A DNA stretch of 64,000 nt, taken from NCBI RefSeq assembly GCF_007744075.1, contig NZ_CP036266.1, positions 1,575,001 through 1,639,000 on the forward strand. Reading direction: 5' to 3'. The stretch's first letter is position 1, and the number at the start of each line of letters is the position of its first letter. Position numbers and translations under genes: made by a program. The notes under the pieces are model-generated. The model ran no database searches. It was not told the DNA's origin and worked only from the letters and a program-made list of their open reading frames with translations. The DNA is from Gimesia chilikensis (GTDB lineage: Bacteria > Planctomycetota > Planctomycetia > Planctomycetales > Planctomycetaceae). Below are positions 9,394 to 18,863 of the stretch, one piece after another.

Positions 9394-10800
9394 CTATTTG
9401 AGTTCGCTGTTCTCTTCAGCGGGGCCTGCCTGTCGGGGGGCCGCCTGGGGATCGAGGAACTGGAGGCTCAGAACGATATCCGCGTCCCGGTCTTTGAGTT
9501 CTCCCAGCAGTTTCTGATCGACGGTGAAGACGAACGAGATCTGACGTCCCGAGGGATCTGCACAGAGGTAATAGATCCAGTGCACGGGGACGTTATTGGC
9601 TTTGCCGGCGACCGTGACACGATGAATGTAGCGACCGTCGTCGGTCTTCAGATTTTCTGCTTTAAGGATTTCGATCAGTTTATCGCCCAGCGAAGTGCGG
9701 ATGTCCTGATGGAACTGTTGCTCTGAAGTATGTTCGCCTGCTTTGACGGACGGGATCTTGGAGATGTTGGCCTGTGCGATCAGGCTGCCTTTGTCGAGCA
9801 GTCGCAGGACGGCGACCTGTCCTGTCTGGTGAAACACATACCAGTCGCGGGGGAGCAGCAGTCGTACGTTCCAGGGCGTTTCAAAGCTCAGGTATTTGGA
9901 TTCGGGACTGGTTTCAAGAGGAATCGAGGCTACGACTTCTTCGGTGAGTTCTCCCGGGCTGGCCGCCAGGCTGCGGTCCCAGTTGACGTTCGCGGTCACT
10001 TTCATTCCCGGGCTGACGGAACCGACCGAGCGTTTTTCCGTCTGTTCCAGTTCCAGGTGACTTATGAAATTTTCGTCAGTGCGGAACTGAAATTTTCCTT
10101 TCACGTCGATTTCCGTCTGGGCACCTACGGTGGCGCCTTCGATCTTGCCTTTGAAGGTGATCGTGGCGATATCGTCGGCGACGGAATCGAGCTGGCAGGT
10201 GAGTTCTGATTTCAAGACGGCTTCGAGTCCGGTCAGTGACTGGAGAACCCAGCGATCGGGAGTCCAGACTTCGCCGACTTCCACTTCTGACTGGGGCAGC
10301 AGGGCGAGGACGGGCAGGGAGTCGCCTGGTGAATTGAGCAGTTCCACTTCCGAGGGGAGCAGATTGCTGTTCGGCGAATGCAGGGAGAGGCCTTCGGTTT
10401 GTCCTTCTGCGACAATCAGGCGATGCCGATCACTGCCGCGGGCGAAGGTTTTCTGTCCCTGGACGTCGATGGTGGCTGTCGCAGTTTCGTAGAAGCGAAC
10501 CGAGCGGAAGGCTTCGGCATCGCGACCGGTGCCGGGTAGACGCTGTTCGAGGTATTCGAGCTTTCCATCCACATCCAGTTCGAGCGAACGGGCCTTGGCA
10601 GCGTTGACTGCGGTTTCCAGCTGACCTTTGACTTTGATTGTGGATTTGACTTTGAAAGTCCGCGGGGACTGGGCTGACTCCTGGAGCTCATAGGTTTCCG
10701 CTGAGACCGTCTGGGCCGAGAACAGCAGGCAGGCTGTTGTCAGACCGAGGCAGAAGAACTTCACGATGGATGAGGGCAGGGCTGCATTCAATGACGACAT
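9394..10800 (-). CDS. Secreted protein of unknown function
   Basis: A 468-residue exported protein with a clear signal peptide (hydrophobic FFCLGLTTACLLFSA, cleavage near VSA-ET). The body is beta-rich with no catalytic motif I recognise. The last 170 residues (starting YLSFETPWNVRLLLPRDWYV and including WIYYLCAD, ISFVFTVDQK) resemble the PsbP/DUF1795-like fold; this is a visual impression only. ATG 10800 is chosen because GGAG lies eight bases upstream; an in-frame TTG seven codons earlier lacks one. It follows dxs by 57 bp on the same strand and may be the last gene of the M20-ispA-dxs unit. Confidence 0.7.
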   Translation of the reverse strand: MSSLNAALPSSIVKFFCLGLTTACLLFSAQTVSAETYELQESAQSPRTFKVKSTIKVKGQLETAVNAAKARSLELDVDGKLEYLEQRLPGTGRDAEAFRSVRFYETATATIDVQGQKTFARGSDRHRLIVAEGQTEGLSLHSPNSNLLPSEVELLNSPGDSLPVLALLPQSEVEVGEVWTPDRWVLQSLTGLEAVLKSELTCQLDSVADDIATITFKGKIEGATVGAQTEIDVKGKFQFRTDENFISHLELEQTEKRSVGSVSPGMKVTANVNWDRSLAASPGELTEEVVASIPLETSPESKYLSFETPWNVRLLLPRDWYVFHQTGQVAVLRLLDKGSLIAQANISKIPSVKAGEHTSEQQFHQDIRTSLGDKLIEILKAENLKTDDGRYIHRVTVAGKANNVPVHWIYYLCADPSGRQISFVFTVDQKLLGELKDRDADIVLSLQFLDPQAAPRQAGPAEENSELK

Positions 10801-10857
10801 GCGGAAGGCTCCGTAAATCAAGCGTCCATACTGATTGGAGAAGGAAAGCCGATTTGT

Positions 10858-12771
10858 TTACTCGTTGATCAATAATCTGGACTGCTGAGCCATCTCACGC
10901 GCTGCGGCAGAAATACCTGCCACATCCAGTCCCAAATCGGCCAGGAGTTCCCCACGATGACCGTGTTCGATAAATCGATCGGGAATACCCAGACGTCTGA
11001 GGTGCTGCGTGTTGATGCCGGCTTCGTTAGCCGATTCCAGCACAGCGGATCCAAAACCGCCACAGAGTGTACCTTCTTCAACGGTAATCACAAAGCCCGA
11101 TTCCTGCAGGGCCTGATGGATGACCTCGGTATCCAGGGGTTTGGCGAAGCGGGCGTTGATCACGCCGACATCGAGCCCCTCTTCCCGCAACTGCTCAGCG
11201 GCTCGGACACAGTCGGTAAACAGGGATCCGAAGGCGACGAGCATGCCATCTTTGCCCCAGACATAGACTTCGGACTTGCCCAGTTCGACAGGGGCAACCT
11301 GACGTTCAACCGCATCGGCGGCTGCTTTGGGATAGCGAATGGCTGTCGGGCCATCGAAGGTCAGCGAGAATTCCAGCATGCGTTCGACGTCCTGGGCATC
11401 GCCGGGGGACATCAGCACAATGTTGGGGAAGCACCGCATGTAAGTATTATCAAAGGCACCATGGTGGGTTGGACCATCTTCGCCGGCAATCCCGGCGCGG
11501 TCCAGACAGAAGGTGACGGGCAGATTCTGCAGGGCCACTTCCTGGAAGATGTGGTCGAAGCTCCGCTGCAGGAAGGTGCTGTAGATATCGACGATCGGTC
11601 GCAGACCGGCTTTGGCCATCCCGCCGGCGAATGCGACCGCGTGAGCTTCACAAATGCCGGTATCGAAGAAGCGATCGGGGAAGGCGTCACGAATTTTGCC
11701 CAGTTTATTACCGGCACACATGGCTGCGGTGAGCACAACAACGCGTTCGTTGTCGGTCATGGCCTGGAGGATCGAATTGCTGACGACGTCGGTATAAGCC
11801 TTGGATTTAGCGGCCCCCGGCTTTTCGATAGGAACGATTTCGTTGTCTTCGTTCCGCTGAAACGGAGCCGGTGCGTGGAAAGAGACCGGATCGTTGGTGG
11901 CCGGCTCAAAGCCATGCCCTTTTTCCGTCAGTACGTGCAGCAGAACCGGGCCTTTGATGTTCTTGATCATCTGCAGATAACCGGACAGTGATTCAATATC
12001 GTGTCCGTCTACCGGGCCGATGTAGCGGAAGCCCATTTCCTCGAAGAGCATGCCGCCATGCAGGAAGCCTTTGACGGCTTCTTTGAAGCTGCCCAGTGTG
12101 CTTTCCATCGACTCGCCGACGACGGGCAGCTTATTCAGCAGCCAGGAGACATCGCGTTTGAGTCCGTTATAGAAGGGGGCGACACGTGCTTTATCCAGGT
12201 ACTTTGCAAGTCCGCCGACACGGGGGCAGATTCCCATTTTATTGTCGTTCAGGATGACGAGGACATCCTGGTTGAGGCCGGCGGCGTTGTTCATCGCTTC
12301 GAAGACCACGCCCGAAGGGAGTGCGCCGTCACCGATGACGGCCACCGATTTGCGTCCCGGTTCGCCGGCGAGATCGTCGCCCGCTTTGAGGCCCATGACG
12401 GTCGAGACACTGGCGCCGGCATGCCCGGTCATGAAGAGGTCGTAGTCACTCTCTTCCGGGTTGGGGTAGCCCATCAGGCCCCCTTTGCGGCGGATACTGG
12501 AGATCTCTTCGTAGCGGCCGGTGATCAGTTTGTGTGGGTAGATCTGATGCCCGGTATCCCAGATGAGACGATCCTTGCGGAAATCGTACGCGAGGTGCAG
12601 GGCAATACAGAGTTCGACAACTCCCAGGTTACTGGCAAAGTGAGCCGACCGGTCTTCCACCACGGTACACAAAACTTCACGTATTTCGTCTGCCAGTGTT
12701 TCGAGTTCAGACCCGGAAAGCGTTCTCAAATCCACGGGGGATTTGATCCGGGGAAGAATTTCGATTTTCAT
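10858..12771 (-). CDS. dxs: 1-deoxy-D-xylulose-5-phosphate synthase
   Basis: A thiamine-diphosphate enzyme that condenses pyruvate and glyceraldehyde 3-phosphate, the first step of the MEP isoprenoid pathway in the cytosol. The 637-residue length matches the family. TPP/Mg site: TGHAGASVS and IGDGALPSGVVFEA with NDNKMGI (about 116-185). The transketolase pyrimidine domain carries DRAGIAGEDGPTHHGAFD, and the C-terminal domain has VVTVEEG-like VITVEEGTLCGGFGSAV. The ATG at 12771 shares its A with the last base of the ispA stop codon, indicating translational coupling. Operon order is M20 peptidase, ispA, dxs. Confidence 0.97.
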   Translation of the reverse strand: MKIEILPRIKSPVDLRTLSGSELETLADEIREVLCTVVEDRSAHFASNLGVVELCIALHLAYDFRKDRLIWDTGHQIYPHKLITGRYEEISSIRRKGGLMGYPNPEESDYDLFMTGHAGASVSTVMGLKAGDDLAGEPGRKSVAVIGDGALPSGVVFEAMNNAAGLNQDVLVILNDNKMGICPRVGGLAKYLDKARVAPFYNGLKRDVSWLLNKLPVVGESMESTLGSFKEAVKGFLHGGMLFEEMGFRYIGPVDGHDIESLSGYLQMIKNIKGPVLLHVLTEKGHGFEPATNDPVSFHAPAPFQRNEDNEIVPIEKPGAAKSKAYTDVVSNSILQAMTDNERVVVLTAAMCAGNKLGKIRDAFPDRFFDTGICEAHAVAFAGGMAKAGLRPIVDIYSTFLQRSFDHIFQEVALQNLPVTFCLDRAGIAGEDGPTHHGAFDNTYMRCFPNIVLMSPGDAQDVERMLEFSLTFDGPTAIRYPKAAADAVERQVAPVELGKSEVYVWGKDGMLVAFGSLFTDCVRAAEQLREEGLDVGVINARFAKPLDTEVIHQALQESGFVITVEEGTLCGGFGSAVLESANEAGINTQHLRRLGIPDRFIEHGHRGELLADLGLDVAGISAAAREMAQQSRLLINE

Positions 12772-13664
12772 CAGTGATCTCGTTCTAATATAAAGTGGGC
12801 CAGTTCTTCCAATCTTTGGCCGTGGCTCCCAAGTGGGGCGATCGAGAGGCACGCTTCCTCAACTAAATTTTGGGCGCGTTGGCGACTATCTTCAACGCCA
12901 ATCAGCGAGGGGTAAGTTAATTTACCGTGATCGGCGTCTTTTCGCACGCCTTTTCCCATTTTTTCTTCATCACCTGTTAAATCAAGCAGGTCGTCAGTTA
13001 TTTGGAATGCCAATCCTATGCAGGTTCCGTATCTCTCCAGGTTTCGCAGTATTTCGGGGTCGGCGCCTCCGATGCGGGCCCCCATGGTGAGGGCACTGCA
13101 GATCAGTCGACCGGTTTTGCGACGGTGGATGGCTTCCAGCTGCTCGAGTGTGGCTTCTGTCAGGTGTTCGGACTCGAGATCCGCGACCTGTCCACCGACC
13201 ATGCCGACGGCTCCAGCGGCGTTGGCCAGGTCGACACAACAGTCTGCTGCAATTGATTTTACTTCGATTTCGCTGGCCAGCAGTTCAAACGCCCGCGTGA
13301 GCAGGGCATCGCCGGCGAGAATTGCGTTGGCTTCCCCGAACTTAATGTGACTGGTGGGCATGCCCCGACGGAGGGCATCATCATCCATAGCGGGGAGGTC
13401 GTCATGGATCAGCGAATAGGTGTGCACCATTTCGATCGCGCAAGCAGCGGGGAGGGCGGATTGCGGGTCTCCGCCACAGGCTTCACAGCTGAGCAGTACG
13501 AGGATGGGACGGAGCCGTTTTCCCCCGGCAGAGAGGCTGTAAGACATTGCCTCTTTGAGAATGGGTGGGCAGTCGGTTGAGGAATCCAGGGCCGCGTCCA
13601 GACGCTGGTTGACCTGTTCCTGCAGACTGCTCCACATGGCTTTGAAGGACGGGGGCTGACTCAT
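12771..13664 (-). CDS. ispA: Polyprenyl (farnesyl/geranylgeranyl) diphosphate synthase
   Basis: A cytosolic isoprenyl chain elongation enzyme that joins IPP to allylic diphosphates. The 297 residues show the first aspartate-rich motif as DDLPAMDDD (88-96, the bacterial type with two inserted residues), GGKRLRP for IPP binding (47-53) and the second motif TDDLLD (223-228). SYSL/HTYSLIHDD and the overall match to E. coli IspA favour farnesyl diphosphate as product, but geranylgeranyl cannot be excluded. Its stop overlaps the dxs start by one base, so supply of IPP/DMAPP and their use are co-expressed. Confidence 0.95.
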   Translation of the reverse strand: MSQPPSFKAMWSSLQEQVNQRLDAALDSSTDCPPILKEAMSYSLSAGGKRLRPILVLLSCEACGGDPQSALPAACAIEMVHTYSLIHDDLPAMDDDALRRGMPTSHIKFGEANAILAGDALLTRAFELLASEIEVKSIAADCCVDLANAAGAVGMVGGQVADLESEHLTEATLEQLEAIHRRKTGRLICSALTMGARIGGADPEILRNLERYGTCIGLAFQITDDLLDLTGDEEKMGKGVRKDADHGKLTYPSLIGVEDSRQRAQNLVEEACLSIAPLGSHGQRLEELAHFILERDH

Positions 13665-13699
13665 ACCGTTACGTTCTTTGTGTTGAAGAGAGGGCGTGT

Positions 13700-14905
13700 T
13701 TATGTATCTGATTCGGCTGCTGTCGCGAGATCCAGGCCGATCTGGCAGGCTTTGAGATATTCATCGATCATCAGCGTCTCGCTGGTGGTATGAATATCCT
13801 GCTGGCCACAACCGAGGGTGACGGTGGGGAATCCGTGGGCGGTCATCCAGTTGGCATCCAGTCCGCCATTTCCAATGGTGAGGTCGGGAGTCCCGCCCCG
13901 TTTCCGGATCGCCTGGCTGGCGGTCTGGACGGCGGGTTCATCCTTGGAGAGTCGGAAGGAGTCGTATTTTAAGTAGGACTCAAACGAAACACGGCCTTTT
14001 TGTCCGGCACTGTTTTTCGTGGATTTGGCTGCTTTTTCAAAGGCTTTTTTGAATTCCTTGAGGATGCGTTCGCGGAAGCGGGGGTTATGGCTGCGGGCTT
14101 CTGCTTTAATCGTAAGTTCCGGCATGACGACGTTGGTGGCTGCTCCGCCGGACAGGACGCCGATATTGCTGGAGCCTGAGTCTTTGCCTTTGACAACCAG
14201 TCCGTGCCAGCCGTTGGTAGCGAGATCGTCAATGGCTCTGCCCGCGATGACGGCGGCACTGACGCCGAGTTCGGGGTGGGCACCCGCGTGGCTGGCGAGT
14301 CCATTGATGTGAATCAGCATGCCTGAATCACCGGTGGCACCGATGCAGACCATGTCGGCCAGTTTGCCGTCCCAGTTGAAGCACATGGCTGGTTTGCCCA
14401 GCTTGCTGGTGGTCAAATGCCGCACGCCGACCAGGCCAATCTCTTCCTGCACCATCCAGACGAAGGTGAGAGGAGGGTGGGGCAGATCCTGTTCGAGGAT
14501 GGTGATCAGGGCATTGAGAATCACACTGCAGCCCCCGCGGTCGTCAGCTCCCAGAGCAGTGAGCGGGCTCTTTGAATGGATCAGCTTCCCTTTTTTGACC
14601 GGTTCCGCTCCGACACAGAGAGGGACTGTGTCCATGTGGGCCATCAGGAGCCGCCGCGGTCCTTTCACCGTACCGGGCAGTTTGACGATCATGTTCCCAC
14701 ATTCACCACCAATGCTGCTCTTCTTATGGGCGGTGTCGAAGGTGATCTGTTTCTCGGGGAGACCGGCGGCGATGAGTCTGCGCTGGATTTCGGCGGCGAT
14801 CTGGCCTTCCTCTCCACTTTTTCCGGGGATGGCCATCAGCTCGGTGACAAGTTGTAATGCCCTCTTGTCATTGACTTTAGGTGTAGTGTTTTTGGGTTGG
14901 CTCAT
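13700..14905 (-). CDS. M20-family metallopeptidase (peptidase T-like)
   Basis: A 401-residue dizinc aminopeptidase or dipeptidase. Metal and catalytic residues are all visible: HMDTVP (His90, Asp92), LGADDRGG (Asp121, bridging), MVQEEIG (Glu154 general base, Glu155 ligand), FNWDG and, near the end, QQDIHTTSE (His372). The dimerisation lid (about 195-310, starting INGLASHAGAHPE) is present, as expected for M20 rather than M28. Length is normal. It lies 35 bp upstream of ispA on the same strand, so it is probably the first gene of that operon, although a functional link to isoprenoids is not obvious. Confidence 0.88.
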   Translation of the reverse strand: MSQPKNTTPKVNDKRALQLVTELMAIPGKSGEEGQIAAEIQRRLIAAGLPEKQITFDTAHKKSSIGGECGNMIVKLPGTVKGPRRLLMAHMDTVPLCVGAEPVKKGKLIHSKSPLTALGADDRGGCSVILNALITILEQDLPHPPLTFVWMVQEEIGLVGVRHLTTSKLGKPAMCFNWDGKLADMVCIGATGDSGMLIHINGLASHAGAHPELGVSAAVIAGRAIDDLATNGWHGLVVKGKDSGSSNIGVLSGGAATNVVMPELTIKAEARSHNPRFRERILKEFKKAFEKAAKSTKNSAGQKGRVSFESYLKYDSFRLSKDEPAVQTASQAIRKRGGTPDLTIGNGGLDANWMTAHGFPTVTLGCGQQDIHTTSETLMIDEYLKACQIGLDLATAAESDT

Positions 14906-15169
14906 GGGGCTCTCGTCCAGATCGAAGATGAAATGGTCGTCTTCTAAAGCGTCAGAAACGAACCAAAGGATGATGCAAGGTACGTACTCGGCTCTGTTTT
15001 TTCAATGCGGAGCCGTCGTCGTTTTCGCGTGCAGAGTGGCTCTGAGAGACTCATATTGCTGTATTTACCGATGAAACTTAGAATCCCGCCTTCTTGATTC
15101 GCCGAAATTCCGTAACGGGGCACGGACGCCTCGGACAGAATCTTAGCAGCGGTATTCTGATAATTGAAA

Positions 15170-16387
15170 ATGATTCGTTCACGCCTGCGCTGGCTCAAGC
15201 ATTTAACGCTGGCACTGCTGACTCTCGTCCTCCTTGCGGTCGGGAGTGAGGTCGCGTTACGTATCGAGGAATACCGGCAGCAGGAGAGTGTCAGCAGTTA
15301 TGACGCCGACGGTTTTCTGATTCCCTCAGATGTCAGCTATCACCGCATCCGTCCCCTGCAGCAGGTCACGCGGAAGCATCCGGATACCGAAGAGGTCGTC
15401 CAGTTTTCGATCAACAGCATGGGATTGCGGGGCAAAGAATATGCGATTCCCAAGCCGACAGGCGTGTACCGGATCCTCTGTCTTGGTGGAGAGACCGTCC
15501 TGGCCCCTGAAATGGCAGACGAGGATACGTTCTGCGTCAGGCTGGAACAACTGCTGCAGAAACAGACTCAGCTCAAGGTGGAAGTGATCAATGCAGGCGT
15601 GCCTGATGCCTGTCCGCTGATGTCTTATCTGCACCTGCGGCATTCGCTGTCAGGGCTGCAGCCGGATCTGATCCTGTTTAATTTTGATATGTCCGATGTT
15701 GCCAACGATCACGCATTACGCCGCTTCACGCAGATCGGTGACACGGGTGTGCCGCTCTGTGCGATGCATCCGCTGTTTGAAGAGATGAATGCTCCCGAGA
15801 AGCTGGAAAGCCATTTCCTGGTCTACCGGTATCTGCTGAGATGGTTAGGAGATTACTGGGTTCAGAACCAGCCTGCGGGACTGGATCGTGATATTGATAC
15901 TCCCCAGGGGACTTTTCTCTGGCTGGAAGATCATCCGCCCGACTGGTCCGTGTATGTGCGTCAGACGCTGGAGCCGATACAGAATATTCAGCAGATCTCA
16001 CAGGGAACCTACTCTCGGTTCATTCTGGCGACTTATCCCAAGCCCTGGCAGGTTTCCGAGTCTGCGATGAGTGGAAAAAACGCGCGGGCCGCGGTGGGAG
16101 TCCGTGACGGGGTGAAGTACGGCAGCCGGTTTCCCTTTGAACTGCTGGAGACGTACTCCAAGCAGTTGAATGTGCCCTATTGTGATACTTCGCCTGTATT
16201 TCAGGCGATTCAGAACCCGGATCGTTATTTTCTGGAGAACGTACCCCAGTTTTCGCGTGAGGGGCATGCGTTGTATGCCCGCGAGCTGGCACTTTATATT
16301 TTAAAGGAGATCCCCGGCATCTGGTCTGATCCGGTTCCTTCGCCTTCTGAGCAGGCGCCACAACAGGCGCTGGCTCCGCTGCGCTGA
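15170..16387 (+). CDS. SGNH/GDSL-hydrolase-like membrane-anchored protein lacking the usual nucleophile
   Basis: A 405-residue protein with an N-terminal membrane anchor (HLTLALLTLVLLAVGSEVALR). It has the planctomycete SGNH layout: SMGLRGKEY, then YRILCLGGETVLAPEMADEDTF where homologues have LGGSTTFG, then VEVINAGVPDA and DLILFNFDMSDV. The catalytic Ser position is Glu or Thr here, and the C-terminal His region reads FSREGHALYA. It may be catalytically dead or use another chemistry. The ATG at 15170 is chosen, although a TTG two codons upstream is also possible; the ribosome site is weak. It is divergent from the M20 operon (264 bp apart). Confidence 0.72.
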   Translation: MIRSRLRWLKHLTLALLTLVLLAVGSEVALRIEEYRQQESVSSYDADGFLIPSDVSYHRIRPLQQVTRKHPDTEEVVQFSINSMGLRGKEYAIPKPTGVYRILCLGGETVLAPEMADEDTFCVRLEQLLQKQTQLKVEVINAGVPDACPLMSYLHLRHSLSGLQPDLILFNFDMSDVANDHALRRFTQIGDTGVPLCAMHPLFEEMNAPEKLESHFLVYRYLLRWLGDYWVQNQPAGLDRDIDTPQGTFLWLEDHPPDWSVYVRQTLEPIQNIQQISQGTYSRFILATYPKPWQVSESAMSGKNARAAVGVRDGVKYGSRFPFELLETYSKQLNVPYCDTSPVFQAIQNPDRYFLENVPQFSREGHALYARELALYILKEIPGIWSDPVPSPSEQAPQQALAPLR

Positions 16388-16728
16388 GAAAAGCGGTGAG
16401 AAAGATGAATAAACGGACTATAACAACTATCGTGATTGTAGAGGCAGTTCCAGAGCCGTCTGATTCATCATCAGGCTATCTGGGGACAAAGAGACAGCGG
16501 CAGGTTTGAGGGGCTTCCCTCAACCCGATGCAGAATGGCAAATTCTTTGATTTTCAAAGGGTTTAAGACAAAACTACGACCTACCTTTTACTTATGTGAA
16601 GTCCGCTTCACAGGGCAGCAGGTAGCGAAAAATATTCATCGGTCGATGCAATGCGGAAATTTGATCTGCAGAGGTCTCTGAGCCTTTACTGCGGGACCGG
16701 TTTTGAAATTGATTGAGGAAAGATTTTC
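16388..16728. other. Intergenic region upstream of glutamate dehydrogenase
   Basis: This 341-bp stretch contains no gene. It holds two small hairpins: TTGAGGG/CCCTCAA at 16506-16523 and TGTGAAG/CTTCACA at 16595-16612. The second is about 115 bp before the dehydrogenase start and could be an operator. No convincing promoter was found. Confidence 0.45.
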
Positions 16729-17958
16729 ATGAGTTCATACGAGACCGCATGCCGTTACTTCGACCAGGCTTCCCGTCAGGTGGGGCTTTCGCGGAACATG
16801 CAGGAGCTGCTCAGGACGCCGGAGCGCGAGGTCAAGGTAGAAGTTGCGATCGAACGCGACAACGGAGAAATTGCCACTTACATCGGTTACCGGGTGCAGC
16901 ACGACAGCTCCCGCGGGCCCATGAAAGGGGGACTGCGTTTTCACCCCGAAGTGAACGGTGATGAAGTGCTGGCACTGGCGTCCCTGATGACCTGGAAGAC
17001 CGCGCTGGTCAACATTCCATACGGAGGAGCCAAAGGGGGCATCTCCGTCGATGTGTCCAAGCTGTCCCAGGGAGAACTGGAGCGGGTGACCCGCAAGTTT
17101 ATCGACAAGATCTACGATGTGATCGGTCCCCTTAAGGATATTCCGGCCCCGGACATGGGAACCAACGCCCAGGTGATGGCCTGGATTATGAACCAGTATG
17201 AAAAGTATTGTGGCTTCAACCCGGCCTGTGTGACCGGTAAACCACTGGAACTCCATGGCGCAGATGGACGTGAAGAGGCGACGGGCCGCGGTGTGGCGAT
17301 GATCACGCGGCAGACGCTGGATCATATGAAAATCGATCTGGCCGGTGCGACGGTGGCGATTCAGGGATTCGGCAACGTAGGGAGTTTTGCCGCACAATTT
17401 CTGGATGAGTTCGGAGCCAAGATTGTCGCAGTTTCCGATGCCAGCGGGGGGATTTACTGTGCAGATGGCATCAACATCCCCAAGCTGATGGAGTACTGTA
17501 AAGATACCAAAGCCGTGCGCGGGTTTCCGGAGACGGAAGCGATTTCGAACGATGAAGTTCTGGCTTCCAATGTGACCGTGCTGATTCCGGCAGCCCTCGG
17601 GGGCGTGCTGACGAAAGAGAACGCCAAAGAGGTCCGGGCGCGGTGCATCATTGAAGCCGCTAACAACCCGACTGACCCGGATGCGGATGAAATTTTCTCG
17701 AAAAATGAGATCGTGGTGGTGCCCGATATTCTAGCCAATGCCGGCGGAGTAACCGTCAGTTACTTCGAATGGGTTCAGAACAGACAGCACTTCAGCTGGG
17801 AAAAAGCTCGCGTTCGTTCCGAGTTAGACCGTATTATGGATGACAGCTTTGAGCTTGTCTGGAAGATTGCCACTGATAAAAAAGTCTCACTCCGCATTGC
17901 CGCCTATATTCTGGGCATAGGTCGTGTGGGGCGGGCCACCGTGATGGGAGGCATCTGA
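16729..17958 (+). CDS. gdhA: Glutamate dehydrogenase (Glu/Leu/Phe/Val dehydrogenase family)
   Basis: A hexameric cytosolic enzyme that interconverts glutamate with 2-oxoglutarate and ammonia. The 409 residues match the shorter NAD-type family. Visible: substrate Lys in [11 protein letters not shown] (Lys66), catalytic Lys in PYGGAKGG (Lys102), PAPDMGTN (catalytic Asp near 142), and the Rossmann loop [12 protein letters not shown] (about 210). GAGG-like spacing before ATG 16729 supports the start. The cyclic-nucleotide-binding gene follows after 91 bp, and proA lies about 900 bp downstream, so glutamate metabolism genes cluster here. Leucine or other amino acid specificity cannot be fully excluded. 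Confidence 0.94.
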   Translation: MSSYETACRYFDQASRQVGLSRNMQELLRTPEREVKVEVAIERDNGEIATYIGYRVQHDSSRGPMKGGLRFHPEVNGDEVLALASLMTWKTALVNIPYGGAKGGISVDVSKLSQGELERVTRKFIDKIYDVIGPLKDIPAPDMGTNAQVMAWIMNQYEKYCGFNPACVTGKPLELHGADGREEATGRGVAMITRQTLDHMKIDLAGATVAIQGFGNVGSFAAQFLDEFGAKIVAVSDASGGIYCADGINIPKLMEYCKDTKAVRGFPETEAISNDEVLASNVTVLIPAALGGVLTKENAKEVRARCIIEAANNPTDPDADEIFSKNEIVVVPDILANAGGVTVSYFEWVQNRQHFSWEKARVRSELDRIMDDSFELVWKIATDKKVSLRIAAYILGIGRVGRATVMGGI

Positions 17959-18049
17959 TCGCGGTTTTTAAAGGGATCACAGCCATGATCTGGCAGTGAT
18001 CAAAAGCTAACTTAATTTTACACCAGGCGCTATAGAAGAGGTGATATAA

Positions 18050-18574
18050 ATGGTTTCCACAGAGCAGCTGATCAATGACTGCGTGTTGTTTCAGTCAGTT
18101 ACGCCGGAGGAAATGGACGAATTGCTCGACCAGGCTGAGACAGAGGATTTTCCGGAAGGGGTCCGCATTCTGGATGAAGGCAATTCGACACGTTATCTCT
18201 GGATCATTCAGCGCGGTACCTGCGAGGTTCGCAAGCAGCTTTCCAACGGAGATGAACAGACATTGACCGAGTTGGGGCCCCTGTCCATTTTTGGTGAAAT
18301 GTCCTTTTTCAAACCGGCTCCGCATTCGGCGAGTGTGGTGGCGACTTCCGATGTGTCCATCGTGCGGATTCCCTGGAACAACTTCGATCAACTGCTGAAA
18401 GCGGGAGTCAGCGGGGCGCAGAAAGTCGTTTATAATACCGTGCGAATCATGTCTGACCGTCTGAGGACCATGGATAAATGGTCAGCAGAAATGGTTGAAA
18501 GCTGTGGTACCAAGACCAAGAATGCGGAATGGCACGAGTTTCGTTCCAAGCTGTATTCCGACTGGCAATTCTGA
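18050..18574 (+). CDS. Stand-alone cyclic-nucleotide-binding domain protein
   Basis: A 174-residue protein made of one CRP/cNMP-binding jelly-roll (about 12-130): LFQSVTPEEMDELL, EGVRILDEGNSTRYLWIIQRG and the phosphate-binding cassette region IFGEMSFFKPAPHSASVVA. The canonical cassette GE(L/M)...RSA(T/S)V is changed to PHSASV, so the Arg that binds the cyclic phosphate is absent and cNMP binding is doubtful. No helix-turn-helix follows; the last 45 residues are a short helix and tail. AGAGGTGAT before the ATG supports the start. It is probably a regulatory or sensor module; its position after gdhA is the only hint of partner. Confidence 0.85.
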   Translation: MVSTEQLINDCVLFQSVTPEEMDELLDQAETEDFPEGVRILDEGNSTRYLWIIQRGTCEVRKQLSNGDEQTLTELGPLSIFGEMSFFKPAPHSASVVATSDVSIVRIPWNNFDQLLKAGVSGAQKVVYNTVRIMSDRLRTMDKWSAEMVESCGTKTKNAEWHEFRSKLYSDWQF

Positions 18575-18582
18575 ACACAGAT

Positions 18583-18612
18583 CTCTCCGGGAACTCAAAT
18601 TCTTCCGGAGAG
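18583..18612 (+). terminator. Terminator-like hairpin after cNMP-binding gene
   Basis: CTCTCCGG (18583-18590) pairs with CCGGAGAG (18605-18612) nine bases after the stop codon, followed by GTGTTTAAAAT. The stem is strong but the T-tract weak. Confidence 0.5.
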
Positions 18613-18863
18613 TGTTTAAAATAGATAAAATTAGAAGGTTATCAGCGCGAAAAGTGATCCCGCGTTGACACATTTCCGCTGATTGCTGATACTTCGGAAT
18701 GCGGAACCCGGTTCGTCTGGACTGCGGTGGGCGATACAGAAGCGCACCGCTCGGGTGAAGTCTGTGTCAATATTTTAGAGAATCCACATTCCACAGCTGT
18801 TATCTGTTTCAGATTAACCCGGTGGCAGGGGCCGGTGAATCCCTGCTTAGATCGCTTGAAGCT

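Noticed and set aside
10957-11991. Long plus-strand open frame opposite dxs
   Set aside because: The dxs reading has all catalytic motifs; the plus-strand frame is a GC-skew shadow.
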